Assembly: GCF_040581485.1 (NCBI RefSeq)
Contig: NC_090132.1
Coordinates: 18,409,411 to 18,473,410, forward strand
Reading direction: 5' to 3'
Length of the DNA: 64,000 bases
Origin: Linepithema humile
Lineage: Eukaryota > Arthropoda > Insecta > Hymenoptera > Formicidae
A program made the translations under genes and the position numbers. Positions 1 to 13,060 of this stretch are shown here, piece by piece. Position 1 is the stretch's first letter, and each line of letters begins with the position of its first letter. The notes under the pieces were generated by a model. The model made no database searches and was not told the origin of the DNA. It saw nothing but the letters and a program-made list of their open reading frames with translations.

Positions 1-3000
1 ACTCGCCGCAGCATCGTGTAGTCACGTTCCCAAAGAGCGACGCCGACGTCTGCCCCTAGTTGCTCCGACTCTGACTGTTTAGCATTATTAATTAGAACCA
101 AAGTCGCACTAAGTTGGCGAGTACATAAACAGAAATAATATTTGCGCGGAGCGTTCATTAGACGGGCGGCGAAGATACGAGATGGCGGCATAAACGAGCC
201 GGATTCTCATTAAAATAATCGTGCCTTTCCTTTTCGCTCCGCGGAGACACCGTAGAAAAAAGGAAGATAAGGAAAGAGCAGCGGGCGGACCGAATGAGGG
301 GGGAGGGGGGACCGCGAAGGGCAGCCGGAGGGGATCCGAAGAGGAATAAAGTGACCGACGCAGAGGCTGCGGAAGGTTGGTGATTCCCTTCTCTTTTCCA
401 TCTCTTGTCCCCCGCCCCTCGCACTCATTTTACCCGTTAACGACGGATGGTAGGACTTGTGCCCGCAAGGGGGGAGGCCTGTGTTGGACGGACTGAGGGG
501 CGAAGGGCGAGAGGGAAGGTGGAGGAGTCGCAGGGACCGAGTTACTGGGTAGTTTAGCTACCACTAGGTAACTTAAATGAAAGTCGCGGTTACCCCTTAA
601 CGCGAAAATACGTTGAGGGAAAATTTCGTTTTTTCACTCTGATTAATGTAATACCCGACGTCGCGCTCCCGGGTACGCTAATTGGTCATTCTCGGCCGCC
701 GTCGCCGCCGCCGTCGCTGCCGCCGGCTTTGAGAGAATCGCGATGTTCTCGTGAGCGCGACGCGTGCGAAGCGAACAATGTGCTTTCTAGTCTCCCGCGT
801 AATCTTCTCTTATATGTCTCTTGTATGTGTACATGCCAGATGAGCAGAATCGAATTATCTCGGAAGCGGAGAAGGGAATTATTTAGCTTGTCCAGATGTT
901 CGAAAGTGTTGATATTTAACAAAATTTTACCGAGCTCGCGCGATTCAGTGAAATTTTAATGCTCCGTGCGACCGGGTTTTTCACATGTGTAGAATCGATG
1001 CAAAGATAAATATAGAATTATCGGAGACCAATTGTTTTTACCTAAGACCAAATTGTCATTAAGAATAAAATACGTTGAAATAATCATTGAATCAGAGCAG
1101 ATTGTATTATCTGAATATTGATAAAAACATTAGACGATTAGATCAAAAGAATTGATTTATTTGGAAGCGATAGGGATTAATAAAATTAAAAGACCTATTT
1201 TGAGAATTATTTAAACGTTTCATGCAATCAGTTTTATTTATTGTGACAAATTGAATTTACGAAGACACAGCTGACACATTAGACATAAATAGGTCGCATA
1301 TTTATCAATTATTTTCTTTTTTTTTTTTTTGAGAAATCAAAATTCAATTTTTTAATAATTTCTCTATAAATATCAAGAAATTTTAAAACAAAATCTTCTT
1401 TTGTAATTTTAGTTTATCAAATGTTCGAAAGTAGCAGAACAGAAATGTTCTAAAATACGCCCCCGATAACGTTGAACATTAATCAAAGATTCTCGCGGCG
1501 ATAAGCGTGTTTGCGATCACGAGAAAAAAATCGGCAATGAGAGACTATCGATATCGTAGAGCAACTTTCGATCTGGGTATCAAACGAATGGCGACCGATC
1601 AAGGGAGGTAGGCGGCAAAGGGGGTGATTCGGGGGCGGAGGAGTTCCGAAATGAGTACCCGTGCAAATACGCCAGGATTGTTTCTGTCGCTAATTGCTCG
1701 GTTTTTTGCAGGGGCTCGGCCAACAATCGATTTGCATTTCAAAGGTAGTCCGGCATAAAAATAAAATGCGCCCCGTTAAAAGTTGACTGGCGGCGTCGTC
1801 GTTGTGTGGGTGGGCTGCGTGTGTCGGCGTGGACGCGTACACGCGCTTATATCTATAATATGCACACATCTGCATACACGCACGCACATACACACGTCTC
1901 GCCTCTCGCGCCTGTGAACGACAAATTGCATAAAACTCGTGCCGGATTAATGCCGTCGACGGGGTACAACGTCGATCGCGCTTTTTTCCGCCTGGCTATG
2001 CAGGAAACGCTGATTATTATTCGCGAATATAATGCTTTTATATTTCGCAGGATGCCGGAATTGCTCGCTCACTCGTGCGCGCGCGCGCTCTCGATTACGG
2101 AGCCGCGTCGAACGTTATCGTCCGCGTCGAGCTTTGATAAACGGCGATAGATAGATCGATGATTTTCGCGCGACGCACTTATTTTTACTTGCATTTTTTT
2201 TTAAATGCAGGTTTTGGTTTATTCTCATGACTTTATCTCGACATTCTTCCTACTTCTTGATCTTTAATATAAAACGTAAAATGACAGTAAATGTCATGAA
2301 TTTATTATGATGCACACCGTTTAACAAGTTTTATTTATTGTCATTAGATTATTATTTATTATTTTTTATTTACGCTCATCACTCTAAGTGAAACGTCCGT
2401 TTAATAAAAAAAAGCGCATTCTCCTCGGTAAAAAGTAACAATCAGATATAACGAATGACAAAAATAATATTTTTATTGCAATTAAAGACATCACATCTTT
2501 ACATTTTGTAATGAGTACAATATATTTGTACAAACGTATAATTTATATATATTTGCCATTTATTATAACGTAGAATATTATTTTTACTGCTTTACCAATA
2601 TTTTTGCGACAAATAACTTGTGCATCTGTGAAATCCTGAACGGCTAAAGTCTAAAATCGTGCTCGCCGCACGTTGAATATCTCGCTTCCTGTACGGTCGA
2701 CAGTATTTGATTTTACGCAGTACGCATCGGGCGGTTTCCACCAACGTTAATTATCAGTGACCACCTACAGTCCCATTACATTCCAATCGACCCCTTAATC
2801 AACGCATGATTGGTGTACTAATTGATTGCTACTCCGTAATTATAACGGTGCACTGCCAGACGCCGCGCTATGGTGACTATGAAGTATCAGAGCACGCCAG
2901 TTGCGCGTTTGTCTCTATTAGTATGTATTACTATGATAAATAATGAATCGTACTGATATGTATTTTATGAATATTGCCGGCATCCTTTTCTCACACTTTC

Positions 3001-4880
3001 CCGATATTTTCTCTGAATCTTATAATTAATTTTCTCTCTTGTTATGAGATTTTTCCTTAATTATAAAATCTCTCATACACAGAACTGACAATAACATATT
3101 CATGTTTATCGTAATCTTAAATATTGAAAAAGTATTAAATGCAGTATATTGTTTATTATATTATACAATATATTTACAATTAAAAATTTTTTTTATTGCA
3201 AAGTTTGGAAATCTTTAGATATAGATTAACAGTAAAAATGTTATTACAATTTATAATTATTCTGTATGCCTATGTGTGCGTATATAATAAACTTTATATT
3301 GAGCGAGTCATTAATATCCAAATTTACGTAAACTAGTGGTGTCTTCTAGCAGAGGAAAATTGAATAACTTGATACAATTTATCGGTACAGTCGCTAAAAA
3401 TCGATGAAAACCTTACTACGGACGGTAACCAATGATTGAAGGTCGGCAAATTTATCCTCCGCCTTTCGACGAAATATTTCGCGTCGGTGAAACAGTCGTC
3501 GATAAAACAACTTAACATTATCTGTATTTAGTTACTGTAATTACAATTATTTGATATATATATTTGCGCAACGTAGATATATTATGAAGAATCATATTTG
3601 CGTTGCAGTGAAATCTAATAATGCTGGATATTGGCGATGAAAAATCTTTTGATATTTTCACATTTCTAAATCAATAAAACTATCGCGCACTATCGCAAAC
3701 AATGCTTAATCAATTCAATATACGCGTGGTCATTCGTCATTCGTTAGACTGCTCGTTATACCTCCAATTATTACGAATAATCCGCATAGAAATTAATCTT
3801 ATTGACACGCGGTAGAGCTGTGATCCCACTCAGTGCAGCATAGCGATCGCGAAATCGGCCATAACGCAGCGTAAATCCCGTATTTACAATTAGTAACATA
3901 TTAATTCGGCATGATGCGAAATCCGCGTACGTGAGAAAGGTCGGCGTGTCTGTATAGAATTTCATTAAGCCGACGGTTAGCCGCTCGTCGACCCATAGAA
4001 CGTAATCGGTGGTCGGATTTGTATCAATTATTAGAAAATATATATACAAGCGCGCACGCGGGGTGAGGACGTTGTGCGCGATACGCCCGTTCTGTTTGGC
4101 AAATATTTGATCGCTCTCCATTGGACACCTCCAACAGTCCGAACATCCCGCGGATACTTGCACGCGCCGAATTCTCTAATGCAATGTAACGTTTTGTCAC
4201 TAAACGTTTCAGTCAAAATAGAGTTTCGGTTTTTTAACCCTAAGATTGCAATATTGATAGAAATAAAGCATCAATCTCTGAAATATATGAAAAACATAAA
4301 AAAGATTCGCATTTGAGAATTGTACACTTTCTTACAGTTTGAAATATATCAACGAAAAATTGGAGAAACTTTTCAGCATAACTAATAATATAACAAAAAG
4401 CTTAGACAAGTTCATGTTAAATTATTAATATATCAGAAATAGAAAATAAAAAGTTTAAAAAATTTCTACAAAAATTTAATAATACTTGTATTTAAACTCT
4501 GGTAAATCACGTACGAATTTTCGCAAGATGAAACGCTATGAACGAATAATCACATACTTCTTTAATCAATTCGTTTTATCAAGGAATAATTTTATTCATC
4601 AATCAGTCATTGACTGTAATCAGCGAAAAATAAAATTTTATTTCTATCTTTTAAAAATACAGATATAAATATTAAACTTCGAGCAAAATATTATATACAC
4701 ATTTGTGCGATCAATGCACACAACACTCATCAAGTCTCAAATTTCGTAACTAATTAATAAAACTTGTACATAGAAATTTTTATAATGTACAATACATAAT
4801 TCTTCTTTTGCTAGCTTTTCTATTTCGAGATAATTGAGTTGCATCAAACGAATTCTTTGAAATTTGTTTTTTCATACAAT
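1..4880. other. No gene recognised; CpG-rich and AT-rich mosaic
   Basis: I see no convincing coding sequence. The first 960 bases are GC-rich with many CpGs, including a (GCC)-type trinucleotide run near 693-726. A second GC-rich block spans about 1450-2150 and contains an imperfect CA-rich stretch near 1801-1905. The rest is AT-rich, with a poly-T tract at about 1316-1331. The 130-codon open stretch on the minus strand at 3771-4163 matches no family I know and has no splice context. The pattern fits non-coding or regulatory DNA near a developmental gene, but function cannot be shown from sequence alone. Confidence 0.55.
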
Positions 4881-6170
4881 TTGATCGTAACATCAAATCG
4901 CAATTATATCTATCGGATGAATGTCTCTCAGACCAGGATTAAACCGCTCCACCATGCACAATGTACGCCGACATGAGCTGCATTGCACCCTAATGACCGA
5001 AAGCATCCGGTAACCCTCGACGCGGCACCAAGCGCGTCGGCCGTCGTCGCGGCGCATCACGTCTCGTCGCGCGTTCATCGTGATCCACGTAGAGCCGGAG
5101 CGCGCGTGCACTCCTGCCGGGCCTGCAATTTGAAGTTTTTAATGGAGATTCGCACTGGCGCTCGCGACCCGGGCCAAAGAGGTCGGTATAATCCAATAGG
5201 ATCTCATTGTCCGTCCGTTCTCTGGACATAACGCATCCCCGTCCCCCTAACCGTCCGCCGAACCACTCCCCACTTAATACACGCGTGCCGACACAAAGAC
5301 GCGAGCCACATGTATATGGATGCGACACTGCACCGGGAAGCAATGCATATTCAAAATTCAGCCGCGGGCGGCGTGCCAGGGCAACGGAGTCTCTTGTTTT
5401 GCGCCCGGACTATAGCACGGAGAGCGTGGAGCACGAGTCCGCAAATTCGGTTACTTCATTTCGAGAGCCCTGACCGTTCCCCCCCGGTTCACCCCTCTCT
5501 TTTCGCTCGTCTCCTCCGCTGTGTCCCGCCCGTGTCTCCTCTCGGTCTCCATCGTCCACCCGCGCGTCCTCCGCGCCGCTGCCGTCCCCGCATCACCTGT
5601 GTTCTCTGCCTCTTCGACGTGGCGCGCTACGCGTTTTAACCCCTCGGCGTATGTCCGGGGTTATGAATTTTAATAGCTTTACGCCGCGCCACGTGGGAGT
5701 GGAAGGAAGGGCCGGGGCCAACCGGGGGGATACGGGGACAGGCAAAAATGGCGACGAGTTTTTCGCCCGTCAAATTGTCGATAGATTAGATTAAAGAAAA
5801 AAATGCGTGCAGGCGCGCGAGAGAGGGAGAGATAGAGGGGCAGGGGGTAGGAGACAGAATGTGAGTAGACAAGAGGGAGAGAGAGAGAGTGAGAGAGAGA
5901 GAGAGACACAGGACGAAACGAGTGACTATGACGTCGCGTTGCACAGGCAGCTTGTGCCCGACACATTTTCGTGAACACAGTTTCGCGGCCCTCCTTTTTT
6001 TTGGCCAGCTTTTTGTTTCGTATACACGACCTCTCGATGGAAGCCTGGAAACAGTTTTGTTCCCGGGCAATATTCCTTCATTTCTCGCTACCGAAGCTCG
6101 TAACGCGTCCTCTCCGTGAGGTTCCTCGGCACGATGATCTCGTCCGTGGACACTCCGTCGATTAAAAGTA
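4881..6170. other. CpG-rich island without recognised gene
   Basis: This stretch is markedly GC- and CpG-rich compared with its AT-rich flanks and ends in a purine-rich tract. Open frames run on both strands, as expected from few AT-rich stops, but their translations are low-complexity (Arg/Pro/Ser-rich) and match nothing I recognise. It could be an unmethylated regulatory island or an unannotated non-coding exon. Confidence 0.45.
5871..5907. repeat. (GA)n microsatellite
   Basis: An almost uninterrupted GA dinucleotide tract with single T interruptions, at the end of a wider purine-rich stretch. GA repeats can bind GAGA-factor-type proteins in insects, but here it may be only a simple repeat. 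Confidence 0.85.
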
Positions 6171-9100
6171 AAATAGTAAATCTTTTGAGCGTGTTCACAT
6201 GCTATGCGTTGTTCTCAATCATTCTGAAAATAATATCGAATATTTAAGGTAGCAAAAACAGTGCTTTGACTATTAGGAACTACATATAGCTTTTACGAAT
6301 TTTGAATTCTGAGGTAGTAATAATAATGCTAAAGTAATAATAATGTTAATTGTAATAAGATCAAAGAATGAAAAATGTAATTGATATTTGAAATCAATCA
6401 TAAATAAAATTCCTGATTATTAGTCCTTATTTGTTCACTCTTAATCTTAATATCTTTATAAAAATTATTTTTATATGTTAGTATTGTTTCAAACTCTCTC
6501 TCTTCTCTCTCACTCTTATAGATAATCTACAATCGCAAAATTTATACGCTTATGTTACGTGTGTAATGATGAATATATTAATCTGAACCCAAAAAATAAT
6601 GACAGAAATACTTGCATATAAAAAAATAGTAAATGAAGAATTTAAATATCCAATAGATAAATTACAATAAATATTGAAAATGCAAAAGTTTAAAATTTTA
6701 TACATTCGCAAAATATTATCGTACATTTTAAAGAAATTTATTCCATCTATCAAGATGAAAATTATTCGTCGGTGTGTGCTTTTCTCAAGATGAGATCTCA
6801 TTCATCAAGTACTCGTTGCGCTCGTTACGAAAGCAACGGCGAGCGGTCGGTTTAAATCGTCACCGCGCGCTACAAAATTGCGCGACCCGCCCTGGGGAAC
6901 GTTTTCACAATAGTACCAACGGCCTCATCAAGTGAAATCATCGTCACCAAAACTCGCAGATGGCCCGAGAGCGTTGCGCGTGCACTCCGTCCCTCCGCCG
7001 CGCCTCACTCGTTCGCCATCGCCCTACCCTATCCCAATTCACCCGCGTAATCTACTTTTCGTTTTGACCGTGAATGTCGTTAGCGCGTTATGAAACTCAT
7101 TAATCTCGCAAATACTGCCCAACAATTTCCGCGTGACGCGCCATTGAATTGCTTTCCCTCGGCCAGTGATTACGAAAATTCCCGACGCCTCTGTTTCTTC
7201 ATCCCTGCCTGCCTGACAGTTTTAGCGGTTATGGTGTTTCCGACACAGCTCGAAAAACTTCCCGCAAGTCGCGTATGTGTGGAAAAAAATGCTGTAATTT
7301 TCTCATGTTTTTTCCGTTCTATATTTTATACCTTTATATTTATCGAATATAGTTTCAAATATCAATTACAAACAAGATTATGACATAGCGAAATTATATT
7401 GTGTTATAATCAAGTAATATCCATAAATAGTTCTTTGAAATTGTTAATTTTCAACTTTTAGTTACAATTACCTAAATACAATTCTGCAAGCTAAAGAAGA
7501 ATTAAAATATAAAATTGATATAATTGATTTTATCTATTTCAAAGAATTTATTTATAATATTGCAAACTAAACTTAATATAATTATACCTCAAACCCTTTA
7601 TGTCTCAAACCTTTTGTTCACTGAGTGTTCGAATACAATGTCACGAAAGCATCTGTTAATATTTCGATTAAATCTCTTTGCGAGAAGTACGCGAGAACCC
7701 AAAGCGAGAAATCCCAGCATTCGGATGCCGGTCATGAACTCCTCAGGATCCTCGGCGGGGATTTTTTTGTGAGTACCTGCGATGAGCCGCGAGTGGGTCG
7801 CCAACTTCTTTCTGCTTGACACCTTGAATAGTGTTAGTTCTAACGCCTATGGATGATCCGCGCGTTGGGGCCACTAAGACTCTCTGTGGAGAGCCCGCCG
7901 ACGCTCACGGATCACCGAGTTTTGCAAATTCGGTTCATTTGCTGCATTGTGCTCAGCTTAAGTGAGACATGAGATCCACTCGACGAAAGAGGAAAGATTG
8001 TCCGAACGATGAGACAGAACAGAAGCAAAGAATGTTGAAGTTTACCGACGAGTGCATGCTGAGCACAAGAATGAACAGAACGCACTTGATAGATAAATCG
8101 ATAAATATAGATAGATAATTTATCTCGGCTAAGCTTCTAAAGACGTACAATAGAAATAGATATAGAATACAATAGAATTTGATAGAGATTGCTTACAAGT
8201 GTGATCTTAATTTTATTCACAGATTTTTAGACAAATTTAAAAAAAGATACGTCCAACGTCTTACACAGATAAATAAATATATAAATGTCATTTATTATAA
8301 TATTACAAATTTAATATTACAATCTAAAAGCCGATTTGTTAGAGAAATATCGCACACAATCTAATAGAATTAAAAGCGTCGGCTGAAGGTGTGACGCATT
8401 GTTTATGGCGATCAGGAAATAACGATCGTTAGCAACACCGCGGGATATGTATGTTTTTTTTTTCCTAGATCAACTATCGCGCGGGTACAATTATGATCGC
8501 TATCATATGCGCGGAAGGACAATGAGCAGGGCGAGAATATCGCGTGTGATTTATAACGCGGTTGGTCGGAAAGAGGGACTCGTCGCTCACCCGAAGGAGG
8601 ATACGCGCGCACGTGTTTGCCGCGATTCGATTCATTAATCATCCACGCGTTTTAACGAGTCACTCTTCGATCGCACAACAAATTTAATGCGAAACGGTAA
8701 ACACTATATAAATTAAATAACACGACGCAATCAAATACACGACGGTCGCGCGCTGCTGATCGGAAGATCTATTTTGGACACTTTTCGCGACGGTTTCAGT
8801 ATGATTTATGAAATGCCGCGGAAGATTTTACGAGACTGACGTAATATTTGTTTGCAGAAATATCCGCGGACAGTTGTTTAATTATAAATAAGTTATGTCC
8901 GTTTTGTGATCTATTGCGTCAAAAAAAATTGGATATATGTTTTCCTGTTTGAACTCGCCATATTTTTATCTTGCGTCTTTTGAAAATAATAATATAATAA
9001 TTCAATTTGCGAACATATTGATGAAAGCTCGATTTTGATTAAATGTTATAATACGAATCAATTATTATTTAAATATATAAAGACTCAAAATAATTGAATA

Positions 9101-12100
9101 TTCTTAGGAAAAAATTTATCCACTCTTGTCTCGGAATGCAACGATAACAGTAGATAATTAATTTATTGTATTGATATTAAATATAATTTCTTTTTTGTAT
9201 TTCAAGTTAAGCTAATATTCAATAAACATGTACGCGATATTTCCGTAACAGGCAACGACGCAATATTAAAAGTCGCCGAGAGTGTCAAAGCGTGATGCGC
9301 CCTTCAAATCAAGAATTACTTTCTAAAAAATCCTCTAACGCTGAAAAATGCTAGGGATCGGGAGTGGAAGTGAGGGAGAGGACGGATGCCTTGCCGAGCA
9401 GTTATTAGTTTTGCCAGTCGGGGGGCTTAAGTTTTAAGCCGGAAATCAATGCACCCAGCCGGACGGATTTGTAAGCTTCCTCCTATGACGGTTTTAACGA
9501 GTGCGAGTCATGCAAAAGTGACGCCCCGCACCCCGTTTCCAAAAAAATCTTTGACCGCCTTCCGGTTGCATCCATCAGGTCGTATTACATTCTCCATACA
9601 TCATATTCGTTTCTTACACTCTTCAATTTAATGGGTCTATCTAGATTTGATGTTTGCAACAATATTAACTCATTTACGGCGAAAAGCTATATGCTACCAG
9701 CATGAGACCCTCTGACTTTTCTTTCGTATAAATGTATAGTCCTTAATCGTGTCAAACCATTTGCGACACGGCCAGCTTTTATGGCGAATTAATGCACTCG
9801 CTCGCATCGCGGGACTCGGGTTTTTAGGTGACGCGGCGCTATTATTTCAAAGGATAACTTTGTTCTTTAACCCTCAGTCATTTACGATAAACGATAAAAG
9901 CGTGGAAATTGCAAATTACGCCGACACCCGCTTTGACGTTAATTGCATGGCAGAAAAACTATGTCCGCTGCCATATTTTCATTAAATGGCGTTTGCATGT
10001 GTTAATATAACGTTGCGGCGTTTCATTTTTCAGATGAAATTTGCTACATTTAAAATTATATCTTTAATCTATACTTATGAGAAAAAGGCTCTCTCCCCTT
10101 CCCCACTCTTTTTCTCTCTGAACACGCGGTTACGTAGTAAAATATGTAGTTAGTAAGTCTAGGATTTTTTAAATAGCGTATTTTGATATAACTTGACAAA
10201 TCCTCAACTAGGCGCTTTTATCCAATTTGAATTTTTTAATTATATAATTTTTTCTTTCTTTTGAAACATTTGTGACTCATTTACTTTATCAGTTTTTTAG
10301 TTTGATTTACAATTTTGCAAATTCATAAAAATCACAATTTATAAAATAATCTGTCATTGAAACTAAAATCGCAAATTTGCAGATATCCACAGAAATATTT
10401 TGCAGTCACTTGAAAAAAATAAGTATCTATAAAAACAGTGAAATTATTTTATATCTTATATAGTATGCATATGATTGACTATCATTCACCTAAAGATCCG
10501 TTCGGTTTTTAATTAATATAAATAAAATAAAACATATTTCCGAACTATCGATTAAACCGGACAAGACCTGGCTTCTGGCTTTCTAATTCCGTAATTTAAT
10601 CAAGACCAGTCCATTGAGACTTGACTGGAAAAAGAGAAAAAAAAAAGAGAAGGAGTGACATAGTCGGGCCATCGGTGACAGATATATTAGGTACGATTCA
10701 ATAGAGACGTCTGCGTTACATTATTCGGCGGGCAGATCTCTACGACAAACACAACATCAACTTTTCCCATGCTGTTTCCCGTCCGCAACAGGGGTTCTCA
10801 ATGAAAGTAGAGCGAGAGCGAAGGCTGACAAACACGGCAGTATGTTTGTCTCACAACGCCGCCGTCATTCCCTTTAAATAAACCTACCGTGTCGTAAGAG
10901 AAATCGTTGACTCCCGCGCTGAGTCTTGAGCGGCATTCGGGATCCTGATAAGCTCCTGTTATTAAATTTTACCATTGGGTTTACGAGCAAAGCATCTTTA
11001 TCAGCAGGTGTCATTACGAGAAGGAATAGAAAGTCGGACAAATTTTATCATTCAATTACTACATAGACAAATTTTACTTTTCACTACGAACAAGTCAAAA
11101 TTATCTCTGATTTTTAGATGTAATTCTGACGATAATTCTGTGCGATAAATGTGGAACTATAAGATAAACGATATATAAAACGATATATATAAGATAAAGA
11201 TTATAGGAAATTTTATTTATTTTATTAATGAAATAAAACCGTCGTATCTCTGAAAGAGTATATGATATAAAATATAAATGCTTTTCTTTAAGAATATACA
11301 GTTTTTTGTGACGTAATGCTTGCGGGCGAGAAGAGTCCGGCAAGTAATGTAAATTTGCATAGGAAAACGCGAGGCGGGTACATATGCATATCTCTATTGC
11401 AAATTGTACGTATGTAGTATACGGCGTAAGTGAAAACACGAGGAAAATGGGAAGCGCTGAACTGGTATAAACAAGGGTCGCATGCAATATTAGGGGCATC
11501 AAGTCGCCATAAAGAGCGCATTAGGGGTGCGCCCCGTGCCCTCGAGGGGTAGTTTAGCGTTTAATTGTCCCACCCCATGTATCAAAGGTTTCGATTTCTG
11601 CTCGACTGCGCGCGTTATAAATCCACATACGCTCATACGTTTCGCACGTTTATACGCATCTCGCCGTGTTGTACACGCGGGTACTTACGATCAAGCGCCC
11701 GTTAATATACCCATCATTAATGAGATGAGATCGTTAAATGGTTAATTCATTCCATATACGAAGCCCGAATTGCGCATGGGTTTTGTAAAGCGCATCAAAC
11801 GGCCGGATAATACGCCAAATTATCCTTTATTGTTGTCTACACAGATTGTTCCTTTAAATTATTACTAATGTTGTGCAATACGCATTATTGAAACATCAGA
11901 GTGTTGATATTTTCTCGGGTTAAAATACATATTTCGATAATTTTATATATCTTATTTTATTAATAAATTAAATTAATAAAATTATATTATTTTTAGTTTG
12001 TAGATGTTTCTATCATTTATAAATAGAGCAGTAAATTTTTACCATTATTTAACGTTTATTCTAATGAATAAAATAAAGTAGAATTTGAATGCGTTATACG

Positions 12101-13060
12101 TAGATGACTCTTAAACTCGCTAAGCAATTTCTAATGATATGAAAGCGATTTCAATTTCTCCGAGATATCATCGGACATTTCGTGTGAAGGATATCCAACG
12201 ACTTTCCACATGCTCTCGGCGACACACAACTGAAGGATTCGCGCGGTTTGCGGCGATGACGAAGCGTGCACACACGCGCACACATACACGCGTCTACGAC
12301 TACAGCTACAACTATATTCGCGTGTATACATTATACGACGGGGGTAGCCGAAACGTATAAGAGGAACAGGCGAATATCCAAGTTGCTATTGAACCGATTT
12401 TGAGCAAATATCACTCGAGGTGGGTCGGGGAGATTCGCGATGCCGGGTAGCGATGGTGCAAGTGGTAGCGAGGAGGACGAAGAGGTAAAGGAGCAGCGTG
12501 GGGTTTGAACGGATAGGAGTGGGATGGGGACGGCGCGGAAAGAGGGGGCGAGGAGGGAGGGAGAGATCGGGGCAGAGAGGCAGAGACAGGAGCCGAGAGC
12601 TCGCAAGCCCTTCGGCAAATTTCATAACCGAACTTGTCGTATTTGCCCAGATTATTTCAATATATTCGACTCAAGCCGGGAATCTGTTTGCGAGCGAGTG
12701 TATGCGTGAATGGAACTTGCCGCCGCGGTCGCGACTCGCGCGCGCACGTATGCGCGCCTGTGTTGGCTGTACGGACGTGTGGATAGGAATGGGTGCGAGG
12801 ATGTGCTCGCTGCACACGGCCGTGCACACGCGTCGCGGCCGTGTAAACGCATCGTTGGCGCTTACTTTTTCCGCCGGTAAGCGCAAAGTGACGAGAACGC
12901 GTTTCCACATAAAAAGCGCGCGTATTCGCGCCGGCCGGCCGGCTGGCTGGCTTTCGCTCACTCGTATGAGAAGTCGGGATGAAAAATGTCGTGACGATGT
13001 TTCGAACAAACCGCAGCTTTGATATTCCCGGATATATGATAAGCGTGGGCGGCACGGTGT
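6171..13060. other. No gene recognised; AT-rich with GC islands
   Basis: Mostly AT-rich DNA with short CpG-rich blocks at about 6820-7060, 7700-7930, 8400-8640, 9240-9530 and 12140-13060. The last block has CA-rich and purine-rich tracts (about 12238-12300 and 12500-12600). Open frames of 130-176 codons in the last block overlap one another on both strands and are low in complexity, so I treat them as by-products of GC content. No homeobox, transposase or reverse-transcriptase motif is visible. Confidence 0.5.

Noticed and set aside
6310..6330. TGAGGTAGTA, the let-7 seed region
   Set aside because: The match stops after ten bases and continues as an ATA repeat; no complementary arm nearby.
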